DNA of 62,970 bases from Halonatronum saccharophilum DSM 13868 (lineage in GTDB: Bacteria; Bacillota; Halanaerobiia; Halobacteroidales; Halobacteroidaceae), in assembly GCF_000517025.1 (NCBI RefSeq), contig NZ_KI912097.1, forward strand, positions 609,943 through 672,912. The letters run 5' to 3'. Positions 9,412 to 18,928 of the stretch are shown here, piece by piece. Within the stretch, counting starts at the first letter, position 1; every line of letters begins with the position of its first letter. Below the pieces are notes generated by a model. That model had not been told where the DNA came from and made no database searches. It saw only the letters and a program-made list of their open reading frames with translations. A program made the position numbers and the translations under genes.

Positions 9412-10308
9412 ATGAGTGATAATTGCGTATCTAAAAAATGTTTTATTATTACACCAATAGGTTCTGATAAGACAGAAATAAGAAGAAGCGCTGATGGAGT
9501 GATAAATTCAGTAATTAGGCCATTATTAGAAAAAAAATTTGATTTTGCGGATGTTAAAGCAGCACATGAAATTAATTCTACAGGTTCAATAAACAACCAA
9601 ATTATGAATCGAATTTTGGAAGATGATTTAGTTATTGCAAACCTTACTGGAGTCAATCCAAATGTTATGTATGAAATAGCAGTTAGACACGCCACTATGA
9701 AACCAATAATTCATATTTGTGAAGAAGGAACAAAACTTCCATTTGATATTATTGATCAACGGACTATTTTCTTCAAAAATGACATGTTAGGAGTAGATGA
9801 ATTAACTAAAAACTTAAAAGCTATGATTGAAGAAAGTATGAAAAATGAAGAACACAGGGATAATCCTATTTATAACTCTGCCAAAACAAAAATTTATCAA
9901 GATGTAATTATCAATGATCCTAAAAAAGGATTAGAAAAGTACTTGTTAGAAAGATTTGACAATTTAGAATCAAAGATTTTAGACTATATGCCTAAATTAA
10001 ACAAGAAAAATATTGATTTTAAATATAAGGAAAATTTCAATTTAAAAATAAAGGTGCCAGATGATTTTAACAAAGAAAGTTTTTATTTAGAATTTAAAAA
10101 TGGGGTAGAGAGTGAATTTTCACAATTAAAATCATTTGAAGTTGTGGAAGAAGAAATTATTGGTAAAAAGAAGATTATATCAATTAAGCTATCAATTAAT
10201 AGTGATGAGGGTATTCCTTGTACTTATGATATAAAAAAGATAATTACTAAACTTAAATATTTAAACGTGGAACTGTTGGAATTAGAGGGAAATGAAGTTC
10301 CGTTTTGA
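9412..10308 (+). CDS. Nucleoside 2-deoxyribosyltransferase-like protein, 298 aa
   Basis: Starts at ATG after GAGAGGAG. Residues 9-120 hold KKCFIITPIGSD, ADGVINSVIRPLLEK, DDLVIANLTGVNPNV and MYEIAVRHA. This is the pattern of nucleoside 2-deoxyribosyltransferase/TIR-like folds found in many predicted defence proteins; E88 in MYEIAVRHA is the likely catalytic or substrate-binding glutamate. Residues 165-298 form a separate lysine-rich beta-type domain that I do not recognise. The gene stands alone between the twintron and hsdM, inside a run of defence genes. A nucleotide-processing or NAD-related effector role is inferred from the fold pattern and context. Confidence 0.6.
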   Translation: MSDNCVSKKCFIITPIGSDKTEIRRSADGVINSVIRPLLEKKFDFADVKAAHEINSTGSINNQIMNRILEDDLVIANLTGVNPNVMYEIAVRHATMKPIIHICEEGTKLPFDIIDQRTIFFKNDMLGVDELTKNLKAMIEESMKNEEHRDNPIYNSAKTKIYQDVIINDPKKGLEKYLLERFDNLESKILDYMPKLNKKNIDFKYKENFNLKIKVPDDFNKESFYLEFKNGVESEFSQLKSFEVVEEEIIGKKKIISIKLSINSDEGIPCTYDIKKIITKLKYLNVELLELEGNEVPF

Positions 10309-10747
10309 TAATTAGTTGTTAGTTGTATGGAGTTAGTGGTGCATTCTAGCAGGGTATATACTCTAGTGAGTTTAGATTTCATTAGCTTTGTATTAAGTCT
10401 TGAAGGAACAATAGTAAGATAACACTTCAAACCTAGATAGAAAATGAGCAAGGGGAATTGATTGGATACGCTTTTGTGATTTGCTAGCTGTGAATTGTAT
10501 TGAGGAGTTAACATAGATAAATAGATATCACCTTCAAAAAGCTAACTTTTGATAACCAACTAAATACCAATAACCAAAGTCATAAGGCCAACAAGCCTAT
10601 GGCTTTTTCCATATTAAGGAGGAGTTAAGATGTTATCATAGAAATAATAAGGTTGAGGCAAAATAAAAAGAATACTAATCTTTTGAACTTAATTGTGCAC
10701 TGTGAATTGTGCATTGTGAATTGACAAAACGGGGGAGTGGAAGTTAA
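10309..10747. other. Intergenic region upstream of hsdM
   Basis: It contains a CATAAGGC/GCCTATG hairpin with a T-run (10581-10608). Next comes AAGGAGGAGTTAAGATG followed at once by TTA TCA TAG (about 10617-10641), a strong ribosome-binding site with only a three-codon frame, probably a gene-start remnant or duplicated leader. The words TTGTGCACTGTGAATTGTGC (about 10690-10710) are near-repeats that recur in other intergenic regions. I see no real gene. Confidence 0.5.
10581..10608 (+). terminator. Probable rho-independent terminator
   Basis: The hairpin CATAAGGCCAACAAGCCTATG is followed by GGCTTTTT. It lies between the transferase-like gene and hsdM. Confidence 0.5.
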
Positions 10748-12274
10748 ATGGAAAAGTTAAATTTACAGACTTTGGAGACGAAGCTATGGGATTGTGCCAA
10801 CGTTTTACGTGGCGAGTTATCCTCGGCTGAATATAAGGATTACATATTTGGGATGATGTTTTTAAAGAGGATGAATGATCAGTTTGATCTTGAGAGAGAA
10901 AGGTTAAGCGGTGAATATAAAGCAGAAGGGATGGATGAAGGGACTATCGAGGAGCTTTTAGAGGAGGCTAGTTTGTATGATACCTTTTTTGTACCCCAGC
11001 AGGCACGCTGGGCCAACCTACGGGATCTCAACTTTGATATTGGCCCGGAGTTGGACAAGGCTTTTAAGGCAATTGAGGATGAACCGAAGAATTCAGAGTT
11101 GGTAGGGGTCTTGACCACTGCTAACTATAATAATAAAGAGCGTGTACCTGATGCCAAGCTGGTACAGATTATACAGATATTTGATAGTATAGATCTATCT
11201 AACGAGGGCTTAGAGAAGCCTGATATCTTAGGTGATGCTTATATGTATCTAATCAAGAAGTTTGCTGATGATGGTGGTAAGAAGGGTGGAGAGTTCTATA
11301 CACCTGAAGAGGTTAAAGAGCTTGTGGTTAAGATTTTAAAGCCCCAAGAGAGTGATAGTATCTATGATCCGACAGTTGGGAGTGCAGGATTTTTGATCAA
11401 TGCTATTAACTATGTCAAAGACCAGGGTGGAAATTATAAGAACCTACAACTCTTTGGTCAAGAGATTAATCTTTCAACCTGGGCAATTGCCAAGTTGAAT
11501 ATGCTATTACATGAGGCAAAGGGGGCTACTATCTGGAAGGGTGATACCATTCGTGACCCTAAGAATAAGAGTGGAGCAACCTTGATGACCTACGATAAGG
11601 TAATGGCCAATCCACCTTTCTCCTTAAAGAACTGGGGTAAGGATGTGGCAAAGGCCGATGAGTATAACCGTTTCAACTATGGAGTGCCTCCTAAGAGCTA
11701 TGGAGATTATGCCTTCGTTGAGCATATGCTAGCCAGCTTAAATAGTAAAGGGAAGATGGCGACGGTAGTTCCTCATGGGGTATTGTTCAGAGGAAGTTCT
11801 ACCCGTTCTGAAGGTAAGATTAGAAAGCAGATGCTAGAGGATGATCTATTTGAAGCAGTAATCGGACTGCCAAGTAACCTCTTCTACGGAACAGGGATTC
11901 CAGCAGCGGTTATTATTTTGAACAAGGACAAGCCAGAAGAGAAGAAGGAGAAGGTCTTATTTATCGAAGCAAGTGAGTGTTACGAGAAGGATGGTAACAT
12001 GAACAAGCTAAGAGTGGAGGATGTTGATAAGATAATAGAAGCCTATGATAACTTTGACGATCTAGAGAGATTCGCTAGTGTGGCTGATTTGGAAGAGATA
12101 CGGGACAATGATTATAACTTGAATATTGCTAGGTATGTCGATACCACCGTGCCAGAGCCAGAGGTTGATATCGAGGCTGTTGTAAGCCGTATCGGTGAGC
12201 GAGAAGAGAAATTGAGTAAATCTAAGGAAGAGATTAATGGATTTTTGAGTGAGTTGGGGTTTGGGAGAATATAG
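10748..12274 (+). CDS. hsdM: Type I restriction-modification methyltransferase HsdM
   Basis: 508 aa, starting at ATG after GGGGGAGTGG. The N-terminal helical bundle (LRGELSSAEYKDYIFGMMFLKRM) is typical of HsdM. EFYTPEEVKELVVKIL, the SAM-binding motif DPTVGSAGFL (near residue 210) and the adenine-methyltransferase motif NPPF (near 287) follow in the usual order. It methylates adenine in the target sequence and, with HsdS, forms the modification enzyme; with HsdR it forms the restriction complex. hsdS and hsdR follow on the same strand, but a decayed IS and repeat DNA now separate hsdM from hsdS. Codon use is less A+T-rich than in the upstream defence operon. Confidence 0.93.
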   Translation: MEKLNLQTLETKLWDCANVLRGELSSAEYKDYIFGMMFLKRMNDQFDLERERLSGEYKAEGMDEGTIEELLEEASLYDTFFVPQQARWANLRDLNFDIGPELDKAFKAIEDEPKNSELVGVLTTANYNNKERVPDAKLVQIIQIFDSIDLSNEGLEKPDILGDAYMYLIKKFADDGGKKGGEFYTPEEVKELVVKILKPQESDSIYDPTVGSAGFLINAINYVKDQGGNYKNLQLFGQEINLSTWAIAKLNMLLHEAKGATIWKGDTIRDPKNKSGATLMTYDKVMANPPFSLKNWGKDVAKADEYNRFNYGVPPKSYGDYAFVEHMLASLNSKGKMATVVPHGVLFRGSSTRSEGKIRKQMLEDDLFEAVIGLPSNLFYGTGIPAAVIILNKDKPEEKKEKVLFIEASECYEKDGNMNKLRVEDVDKIIEAYDNFDDLERFASVADLEEIRDNDYNLNIARYVDTTVPEPEVDIEAVVSRIGEREEKLSKSKEEINGFLSELGFGRI

Positions 12275-12287
12275 TTGAAAATTGAGA

Positions 12288-12425
12288 GTTAAAAGATAAA
12301 GATCAAAGGCAGTTTATCTAGACAAAGGCCTGATAAGAGTTGACAAGTTCTAGACAAGAGCTATAAAATAAAAAGATTTAGTCAGAATTTAGTCAAAGGT
12401 TTAGTCGCGCCTTTGTCAGAGTTAA
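12288..12425. repeat. Dispersed palindromic repeat, copy A
   Basis: The left arm AAGATAAAGATCAAAGGCAG...CTAGACAAAGGCC and the right arm TTTAGTCGCGCCTTTGTCAG are imperfect inverted copies around an A/T-rich centre. The left 70-odd bases are nearly identical to those at 15114-15187, on the far side of hsdS. Confidence 0.65.
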
Positions 12426-12479
12426 GTTTTTTGAATTTAGTTTTTATTTTTTTAGCTCAAAGGAACATTGTATAATTAA

Positions 12480-13687
12480 ATGCACGGATAGTGCAAAAAA
12501 TAAATGACACATATGAATACCTCATATATAATGTTAAATAACCACAAATAACATAAAGTGAGGTATTGATATGTGCCAAGATAATTATAACACAAATGAG
12601 AACAAAGGTGAACACTTAAAATGGGAAGATAGAAAAGTAATAGAACACTTGTATAATCAACAAAACAAGTCTCCCAAAGAGATTGCACAAGAGTTAGGTA
12701 GACATAGAACTACAATAAGCAGAGAGGTTAAAAAAGGCAAAATAGAGCTATTAAATTGGGACTATACAATTAGAATAGAATATGATGCATTAAAGGTTCA
12801 AAAGGTATATGATCAAAATGCTACAGCTAAAGGAGCTAAAATAAAAATAGGTAAAGATCACAGGTTAGCTGAGTTTATAGAGGAAAAAATCAAAGATAAG
12901 TATTCTCCAGAAGTAATTGCAGATATGATAAAAAATAGTGAAGATTTTGAAATAGAATTACATTGGAAGACTATCTATAATTATATAGATAAAGGCATCC
13001 TATTTGTAAGTAGAGAAGAGTTGACCTATGGTAATTATAAAAAGTCTAAAAAGACAAAGAAGAAAGAAAAAGAATACAACTAAAAGACGTAAAGAAGGTA
13101 GAAGAATATCAGATAGGCCTAAAGCAGCTGATGAGAGGTTAGAAGTAGGTCATTGGGAAATGGATCTAGTAGAGGGTAGAAAGGGAAAGGAGAGCCTTTC
13201 TTATTAGTTCTAACGGAGAGGTATAGTAGAAAAGAAATAATAGAGATTATACCTAATAAGACGCAGGAAGCTGTAATAAGAGGTCTGGATCGAATAGAAA
13301 GAAGAATAGGAGTAAAGAAGTTTAGAGAATTGTTCAAGACTATTACAACTGATAATGGGAAAGAATTTTATAACTATACAGGAATAGAGACTTCTTTTAC
13401 AAGAAGTAAAATTCCAAGGACAAAGCAATATTATGCTGATGCTTACTCTTCTTGGCAAAGAGGGAGTAATGAGAACTTAAATAAAATGATTAGAAGGTTT
13501 TTGCCAAAAGGAAGTAGCTTTAAGAATCTTAGTAGAAATCAAATTAAAAGAATTGAAAAATGGATTAATAATTATCCTAGGAAGATGTTTGGTTTTAAAA
13601 GTTCTAATAATATATTTGAAATAGGTTTAAATGTAGCATAAATAAACACATCATATGAGGTGTTTTTTTCCATAAAGGCTGTGCATT
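12480..13687 (+). mobile_element. IS30-family-like insertion sequence
   Basis: Imperfect terminal inverted repeats begin AATGCACGGATAGTGCAAAA on the left and, reverse-complemented, AATGCACAGCCTTTATGG on the right. The element encodes one transposase on the + strand, broken by two frameshifts. It is about 1.2 kb, normal for IS30 elements, and sits between hsdM and hsdS without disrupting either. Exact ends and target duplication are uncertain. Confidence 0.7.
12571..13641 (+). pseudogene. IS30-type transposase, frameshifted
   Basis: The first part (from ATG 12571) carries a helix-turn-helix, KSPKEIAQELGRHRTTISRE. A +1 shift in an A-rich stretch just before 13080 leads into RRISDRPKAADERLEVGHWE, with the first catalytic Asp in HWEMDLVEG. 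A -1 shift near 13195 restores the original frame, giving LLVLTERYSRKEI, TTDNGKEF (second Asp) and RGSNENLNKM (catalytic Glu). Joined, it is about 356 codons, normal for IS30 transposases. The DDE residues are all present, but as read the gene cannot make one intact protein. Confidence 0.8.
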
Positions 13688-13776
13688 TTATATTGCAATT
13701 TTCATTTTTTAGTTCAAAGCACATAGCACAAGACTCACAGCTCAAACGTGTGTAGAAGAGGAAGGAGTTTTTTAGT

Positions 13777-15099
13777 ATGAAAGCTGGTTACAAGAAGACG
13801 AAGATGGGTGTTATACCTGAGGGTTGGGAAGTTAAGAAGATACAGGAACTTATAAATAATAATATTATTTCTGAAGTATTAGATGGAAATCATGGTTCTA
13901 GACATCCAAAATCAAGCGATTATCAAAAAAAAGGTATTCCATTTATAATGGCTAATAATTTAAAAAATGGTAGAGTAGATTTAAATAATTGTAAGTTTAT
14001 TACAAAAGAACGTAGTAAGGATTTGAAAAAGGGATTTGCTAAAGCGGGTGATGTTTTATTAACTCATAAAGGAACTATTGGTGAGACTGCAATTGTACCA
14101 GATATTGACAAATATATTGTGCTTACTCCTCAAGTAACCTATTATAGAATATCAGATAGTAGTAAGTTAAATAACAAATATTTAAAATATTGTCTTGATA
14201 GCGATAAATTTCAAAGAGTTTTAACTAACTTATCATCACAATCAACTAGAAGTTATATAGGTATTACTAAGCAGAAAAAATTATATATTATTATTCCACC
14301 ATTAGAAGAACAAGAGAAGATAGCTACAATTCTCTCTTCGGTTGATGAATATATTGAAGAGATAGATAGGATGATTGAGGATTTGCAAGAGCTGAAGAAG
14401 GGCTTAATGCAGAAACTGCTGACGGGGCAGTGGAGAATTGAGAATGGAAAGTTGAGAGTTAATAAAGACTTTAAAAAGACAAAGCTAGGAATGATACCAG
14501 AAGGTTGGGAAGTTAAGAAGTTGAATGATATATGTAGTGTAAAGGGTGGAAAACGAATACCTAAAGGTCATAGTTTAATAGATGAAAAAAATGAATTTCC
14601 TTATATTAGAGTTGCTGATATGTATATGGGTGGAGTTAGTTTAGATGAAATTAAGTATGTGCCTGTTGAAGTTGCTGATAAGATTAGTAGATATAGAATA
14701 ACTAAAGATGATATTTTTATTTCTGTTGCTGGAACTTTAGGAGTAGTTGGAGCGGTTCCTATAGAATTAGATAATGCTAACCTTACAGAAAATGCAGATA
14801 AATTAACTAATATAAAATGTAATAAAGATTTCTTATTATATATTTTACAGTCAGAATTAATACAAAGAGTTATAGAGAATGAAAAAACATTAAATGCTCA
14901 GCCTAAATTAGCAATTAAGAGAATACGAAAATTTAATATTCCAGTTCCACCACTAGAAGAACAGGAAAAGATAGCCTCTATCCTCTCTTCTGTAGATGGA
15001 CGAATCGAGACCTACCAAGAGGAGCGAGAAGACTTTAGAGAACTGAAGAAAGGCTTGATGCAGAAGCTCTTGACAGGGCAGGTAAGAGTTGAAAATTGA
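13777..15099 (+). CDS. hsdS: Type I restriction-modification specificity subunit HsdS
   Basis: 440 aa, starting at ATG 13777 after AGGAAGGAG. It has two target-recognition domains, each introduced by a near-repeat (GVIPEGWEVKKIQ at about 11-23 and GMIPEGWEVKKLN near 240). Each is closed by a conserved helix (PPLEEQEKIATILSSVDEYI and PPLEEQEKIASILSSVDGRI) followed by ELKKGLMQKLLTGQ. The two domains read the two halves of a bipartite DNA target and dock HsdM and HsdR. Internal repeats of this kind allow domain shuffling by recombination. The gene lies between an IS30 remnant and a palindromic repeat, and near-identical direct repeats flank the IS plus hsdS. Confidence 0.92.
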   Translation: MKAGYKKTKMGVIPEGWEVKKIQELINNNIISEVLDGNHGSRHPKSSDYQKKGIPFIMANNLKNGRVDLNNCKFITKERSKDLKKGFAKAGDVLLTHKGTIGETAIVPDIDKYIVLTPQVTYYRISDSSKLNNKYLKYCLDSDKFQRVLTNLSSQSTRSYIGITKQKKLYIIIPPLEEQEKIATILSSVDEYIEEIDRMIEDLQELKKGLMQKLLTGQWRIENGKLRVNKDFKKTKLGMIPEGWEVKKLNDICSVKGGKRIPKGHSLIDEKNEFPYIRVADMYMGGVSLDEIKYVPVEVADKISRYRITKDDIFISVAGTLGVVGAVPIELDNANLTENADKLTNIKCNKDFLLYILQSELIQRVIENEKTLNAQPKLAIKRIRKFNIPVPPLEEQEKIASILSSVDGRIETYQEEREDFRELKKGLMQKLLTGQVRVEN

Positions 15100-15109
15100 T
15101 AGTTGATAA

Positions 15110-15400
15110 TTGATAGTTAAAAGATAAAGATCAAAGGCAGTTTATCTAGACAAAGGCCTGATAAGAGCTGACAAGTTCTAGACAAGAGATTGAAATTAGT
15201 TTTAGGTAGTTAGAAGGCAGGGGTTAGGTGTTTAGGAAGTTCTAAACCTACCAACTTAAATTTCTAAATATCTAACTGCCTTTAGTCTCTAGTCAGCTCT
15301 TAGTCAAAGGTTTAGTCACGCCCTTGTCAGAGTAAAAGATTTTGCTTTAATCTTTTAGCTGATAGCTCATCTCAAGTTTTTAAATCAGATTTAATCGGCT
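15110..15400. repeat. Dispersed palindromic repeat, copy B, with nested palindrome
   Basis: The outer arms are GATCAAAGGCAGTTTATCTA...GATAAGAGCTGACAAG (left) and CTAGTCAGCTCTTAGTC...CGCCCTTGTCAGAG (right). Between them, near 15200-15290, lies a second inverted repeat (TAGTTAGAAGGCAG versus CTAACTGCC). The region fills the hsdS-hsdR gap and holds no gene. Confidence 0.6.
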
Positions 15401-15485
15401 TTGATCAGAACTTAATCTGTGTCAAGTCTTTGATTTTAAGGTTTTGAATTTAATTTTATCTTTCAAAAAAAGGTTGGTGATCAAA

Positions 15486-18400
15486 ATGCCATACATGGGA
15501 AATGAAGAGACTTTAGTAGAGTTACCAGCAATCAAGTACCTAACTGATAACCTAGGCTATGACTTTGTCCATGGGGATGAGTTGGCTCCCGAAAGCGGGG
15601 CAAGGGGGAGTTATCGTGAGGTGATACTCCAAGATAGATTGACCAAGGTTCTAAAAAGACTAAACCCCTGGATGAATAACTCCAACTTACATAAAGCAAT
15701 CAACTACCTCAGTCGGGCCAACAATCTAGGGGCCTCTTTGCTGGAGATTAATGAGAAGATCTATGATGCCATCGTCAAGTTGGAGCTATCCTTAGAGCAG
15801 ATTGATAGCCAAGGTCGTAAGGACTTTCATACAGTCAAATATATCGACTTTGACAACCCAGAGAATAACGAATTCTTAGTAGTTAGACAGTTGAAGATAC
15901 AAGGCATTAATCAGAAGTGCTATCCTGATCTAATAATCTATATCAATGGGATTCCTGTAGTTGTAATCGAGTGTAAATCTCCTTTTAAGGAGCAGGAGAG
16001 TAATATCAGAGCTGGCAAGAAGGATGGCTATGAACAGCTAAGAAGGTATATGAATGCTAGAGGCTCTCAGATAGGTGAAGGGGTGGAGCAGCTATTTTAT
16101 TCTAACTTTATCACAGGTATCTTAAATAAGTACCATGGCTATCTTGGTACAATTTCTTCGAAGTATAACCATTATCTAGAGTGGAAGAACCCTTATCCCT
16201 TTAAGAAATCACAGATTGAAGATGTGGAGAATAATGGTCAGAATATCTTCTTACAAGGGGTCTTAGAGAAGAAGAACTTATTAGATATGATGAAGAATTT
16301 TATCATCTTTGAGACTGAGGATAACCTCCGTCTAAAGAAGGTCTCCCGTTATCAGCAATTTAGAGCGGTCAACAAGGCTTTAAAGAGAATCTTAACTGGG
16401 AAGAGTCCTTTAGAAAAGGGAGGGGTAATCTGGCATACCCAAGGTTCAGGTAAGAGTTTATCAATGGTGATGCTGGCAAGAAAGATTAGAAGGGAAGTCA
16501 AGCTTAGAAACTCTACCATTGTAGTAATTACCGACAGAGTCGATCTGGATAAGCAGATTTACAATACCTTTGTCAGGGTCTTTCCCGAGTTGACTGAAGC
16601 AGAGAAGAATGAGGATAAGGTACTCTTAAGAGCCGATACGGTAGAAGAGATGAAGAGGCTTCTAGCCAAGGCCCAACCTAAGATTATTATGACTACCATT
16701 CATAAGTTCCAGTCGGAGCGGGATGAGGATAAGGTCTTAGAGGATAATCTACAGAGGACCAAGTTATTCTTTGAAAAGGAGATTGAGGTTCTAACTGAGA
16801 AGGAGAATCTGATTGTAATGACCGATGAAGCCCATCGTAGTCAGTACAGTTCGTTGGCTCAGAATATGAGAAGGGCTTTACCCAATGCCACCTTTATCGG
16901 ATTTACAGGAACACCAATCGAAAAGGATGATAAGAATACCTATAGGACCTTTGGGCAGATTATCGATGAGTACACCATCAATGAGGCTGTAGAGGACGGG
17001 GCAACCTTGGCTATTATCTATGAAGGAAGAAAGCCTAATCTACATCTAAAAGCAGATACCATTGAGGAGGCCTTTAACCAAGTCTTTGCCGATAGGAGTA
17101 AAGAAGAGAAGGAAGCTATCAAGGATAAGTATGCCAATAAGAGGGCTATCGCTGAAGGTGATGAGCGTATCGAAGAGATAGCTAGAGATATGCTGATTCA
17201 CTATCGGGATAATATCTATCCCAATGGCTTTAAGGCTCAGATCGTCTGTGTCAGTCGTATAGCCTGTGTTAAATATTATAATGCTCTAACTAGGTTGATG
17301 AAAGAGGTAATCGGTGAAGAGCTAGAAGCAAAGGTTATCTTCAGCTGTGATAATAATGATAAGCCTTTTCTAAGAGATCATCAGACTACCAAAAAAGAGC
17401 AGAGTGAACTGATTAAGCGTTTTAAACAACCAATTGAAGATGATAAACTCTGCTTTTTAATCGTTAAGGATATGCTCTTAACAGGATTTGATGCTCCAAT
17501 TGAACAGGTGATGTATCTAGATAGACCCTTAAGGGAGCATACTCTACTCCAGGCTATAGCTAGGGTCAATAGAACCTATGGTGAAAGGAAGAAGTATGGC
17601 TTTGTAATTGATTACTATGGTATCTCTACCTATTTAGAAGAGGCCTTGGAAATCTTTGATGGTAGTGATATTGGTGAGCCTATGGAGGATATCGATCTCC
17701 TTTATAATAAGATGCTCGATTATAAAGAGGGGGTAATGAATCTCTTTAGAGGAATAGATAAGAATGATATTGATGCAGTGATGAGACTTTTAGAGCCTGA
17801 TGATAAGAGGGCAGAGTTTGAGATGGGCTATAAACGCTTCAGCCAAGCTTTAGAAGCCTTGATGCCAAACCATGTTAGCAAAGATGATATCAATGACTTA
17901 AAATGGTTAAGCTATGTTCGAGCAGGGGCCAAAGCTAGATTTGCCCCAGAAGAGGAACTGGATATCAGTGACTGTGGTGAGAAGGCAAGGGCAATTATAT
18001 CCAAGCACCTTCAATCTAAAGGGGTAGAAGAGTGGATTACTCCAATTACTTTATTTGAGAATGACTTCAAGGATAAGATAGATTCATTAGGCAGTGATGA
18101 AGCCCTCGCTTCAGGAATGGAGCATGCTATTAAGCATACAATCAATGTTAAGATGGAGGATAATCCAGTCCACTATACCTCGCTATTAGAAAAACTTCGC
18201 AAGATTTTAGAGGAGACCGAACATGATTGGCAAGAAAGAAAGCAGAAGCTACAAGAGTTCATCCATCGTGATCTAGATACAGGTGAAGAGAATGAAGCCA
18301 AGAAACTAGGCTTTAACACCAAAAGAGAGTATGCTTTATATGAAGTGGTGAAGGACACACTAATTGCTAAAGAACAATCAACTAAGAAGAAGGATAGAGT

Positions 18401-18662
18401 CAAAGATGAGAGAGTAGACTATATCTCCCAAGAGACTATAGACCTGTCCAAGGAGATTGCCCTAGATATTGCCCAAGTAATCAAAGAAAATTACCTAATT
18501 GGTTGGACCAAAAACCAAGCAAAAATGGACCAGATGGAAAAGGCTATCTACCAAGGCTTGATTAAAGGTTATATTAAGAAAGCAGGATTAGATAAGATTA
18601 AACAGATGAAAAACCCATTATTACAACTGGCTAAAAGACACTATTATAAAATGGATAACTAA
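15486..18662 (+). CDS. hsdR: Type I restriction enzyme HsdR (nuclease/translocase)
   Basis: About 1058 aa from ATG 15486, which has AGGTTGGTGAT upstream; an in-frame TTG at 15444 lacks a site and is less likely. The N-terminal PD-(D/E)XK nuclease has CYPDLIIYINGIPVVVIECK. The superfamily 2 motor shows HTQGSGKSLS (Walker A), TDEAHRSQY (DEAH-like) and GFTGTPIE, with a later helicase motif DMLLTGFDAP and QAIARVNRTY. It cleaves unmethylated DNA after ATP-driven translocation, working with HsdM and HsdS encoded upstream. Length and motif order are normal and the frame is intact. Confidence 0.93.
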   Translation: MPYMGNEETLVELPAIKYLTDNLGYDFVHGDELAPESGARGSYREVILQDRLTKVLKRLNPWMNNSNLHKAINYLSRANNLGASLLEINEKIYDAIVKLELSLEQIDSQGRKDFHTVKYIDFDNPENNEFLVVRQLKIQGINQKCYPDLIIYINGIPVVVIECKSPFKEQESNIRAGKKDGYEQLRRYMNARGSQIGEGVEQLFYSNFITGILNKYHGYLGTISSKYNHYLEWKNPYPFKKSQIEDVENNGQNIFLQGVLEKKNLLDMMKNFIIFETEDNLRLKKVSRYQQFRAVNKALKRILTGKSPLEKGGVIWHTQGSGKSLSMVMLARKIRREVKLRNSTIVVITDRVDLDKQIYNTFVRVFPELTEAEKNEDKVLLRADTVEEMKRLLAKAQPKIIMTTIHKFQSERDEDKVLEDNLQRTKLFFEKEIEVLTEKENLIVMTDEAHRSQYSSLAQNMRRALPNATFIGFTGTPIEKDDKNTYRTFGQIIDEYTINEAVEDGATLAIIYEGRKPNLHLKADTIEEAFNQVFADRSKEEKEAIKDKYANKRAIAEGDERIEEIARDMLIHYRDNIYPNGFKAQIVCVSRIACVKYYNALTRLMKEVIGEELEAKVIFSCDNNDKPFLRDHQTTKKEQSELIKRFKQPIEDDKLCFLIVKDMLLTGFDAPIEQVMYLDRPLREHTLLQAIARVNRTYGERKKYGFVIDYYGISTYLEEALEIFDGSDIGEPMEDIDLLYNKMLDYKEGVMNLFRGIDKNDIDAVMRLLEPDDKRAEFEMGYKRFSQALEALMPNHVSKDDINDLKWLSYVRAGAKARFAPEEELDISDCGEKARAIISKHLQSKGVEEWITPITLFENDFKDKIDSLGSDEALASGMEHAIKHTINVKMEDNPVHYTSLLEKLRKILEETEHDWQERKQKLQEFIHRDLDTGEENEAKKLGFNTKREYALYEVVKDTLIAKEQSTKKKDRVKDERVDYISQETIDLSKEIALDIAQVIKENYLIGWTKNQAKMDQMEKAIYQGLIKGYIKKAGLDKIKQMKNPLLQLAKRHYYKMDN

Positions 18663-18928
18663 TTTGCAGTTCAAGATTTTAGGCATTGTGTTAATATTAA
18701 AGTGAGGATTAATAGTAATATAGTGTCACTTTCGTGTCACTAGTAATGGGTAATTAGTAATGAGTAATGGGTAAAACCTTAAAAACCCCTTTGTTGCCTA
18801 AATTTGAATAAGAGGTCTTTAGGTTTTGATCTTACTCATTACTCGTCACTCATCACTGATTACTAGTTGCACAAAAGTGCCGCTTTATTACTTATATAAT
18901 TGTGAACTGAACAGTGGGGGTATAGATA
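18663..18928. repeat. Intergenic palindrome of TAATGAGTAATGGG words
   Basis: TAATGGGTAATTAGTAATGA near 18743 is mirrored by TTACTCATTACTCGTCACTC near 18830, giving a long imperfect inverted repeat between hsdR and the metallohydrolase gene. A GTGTCACT pair occurs near 18722 and 18734. No gene is seen. Confidence 0.5.

Noticed and set aside
15444-15485. Upstream TTG start for hsdR
   Set aside because: It lies in intergenic repeat-like sequence without a ribosome-binding site, whereas ATG 15486 has one.
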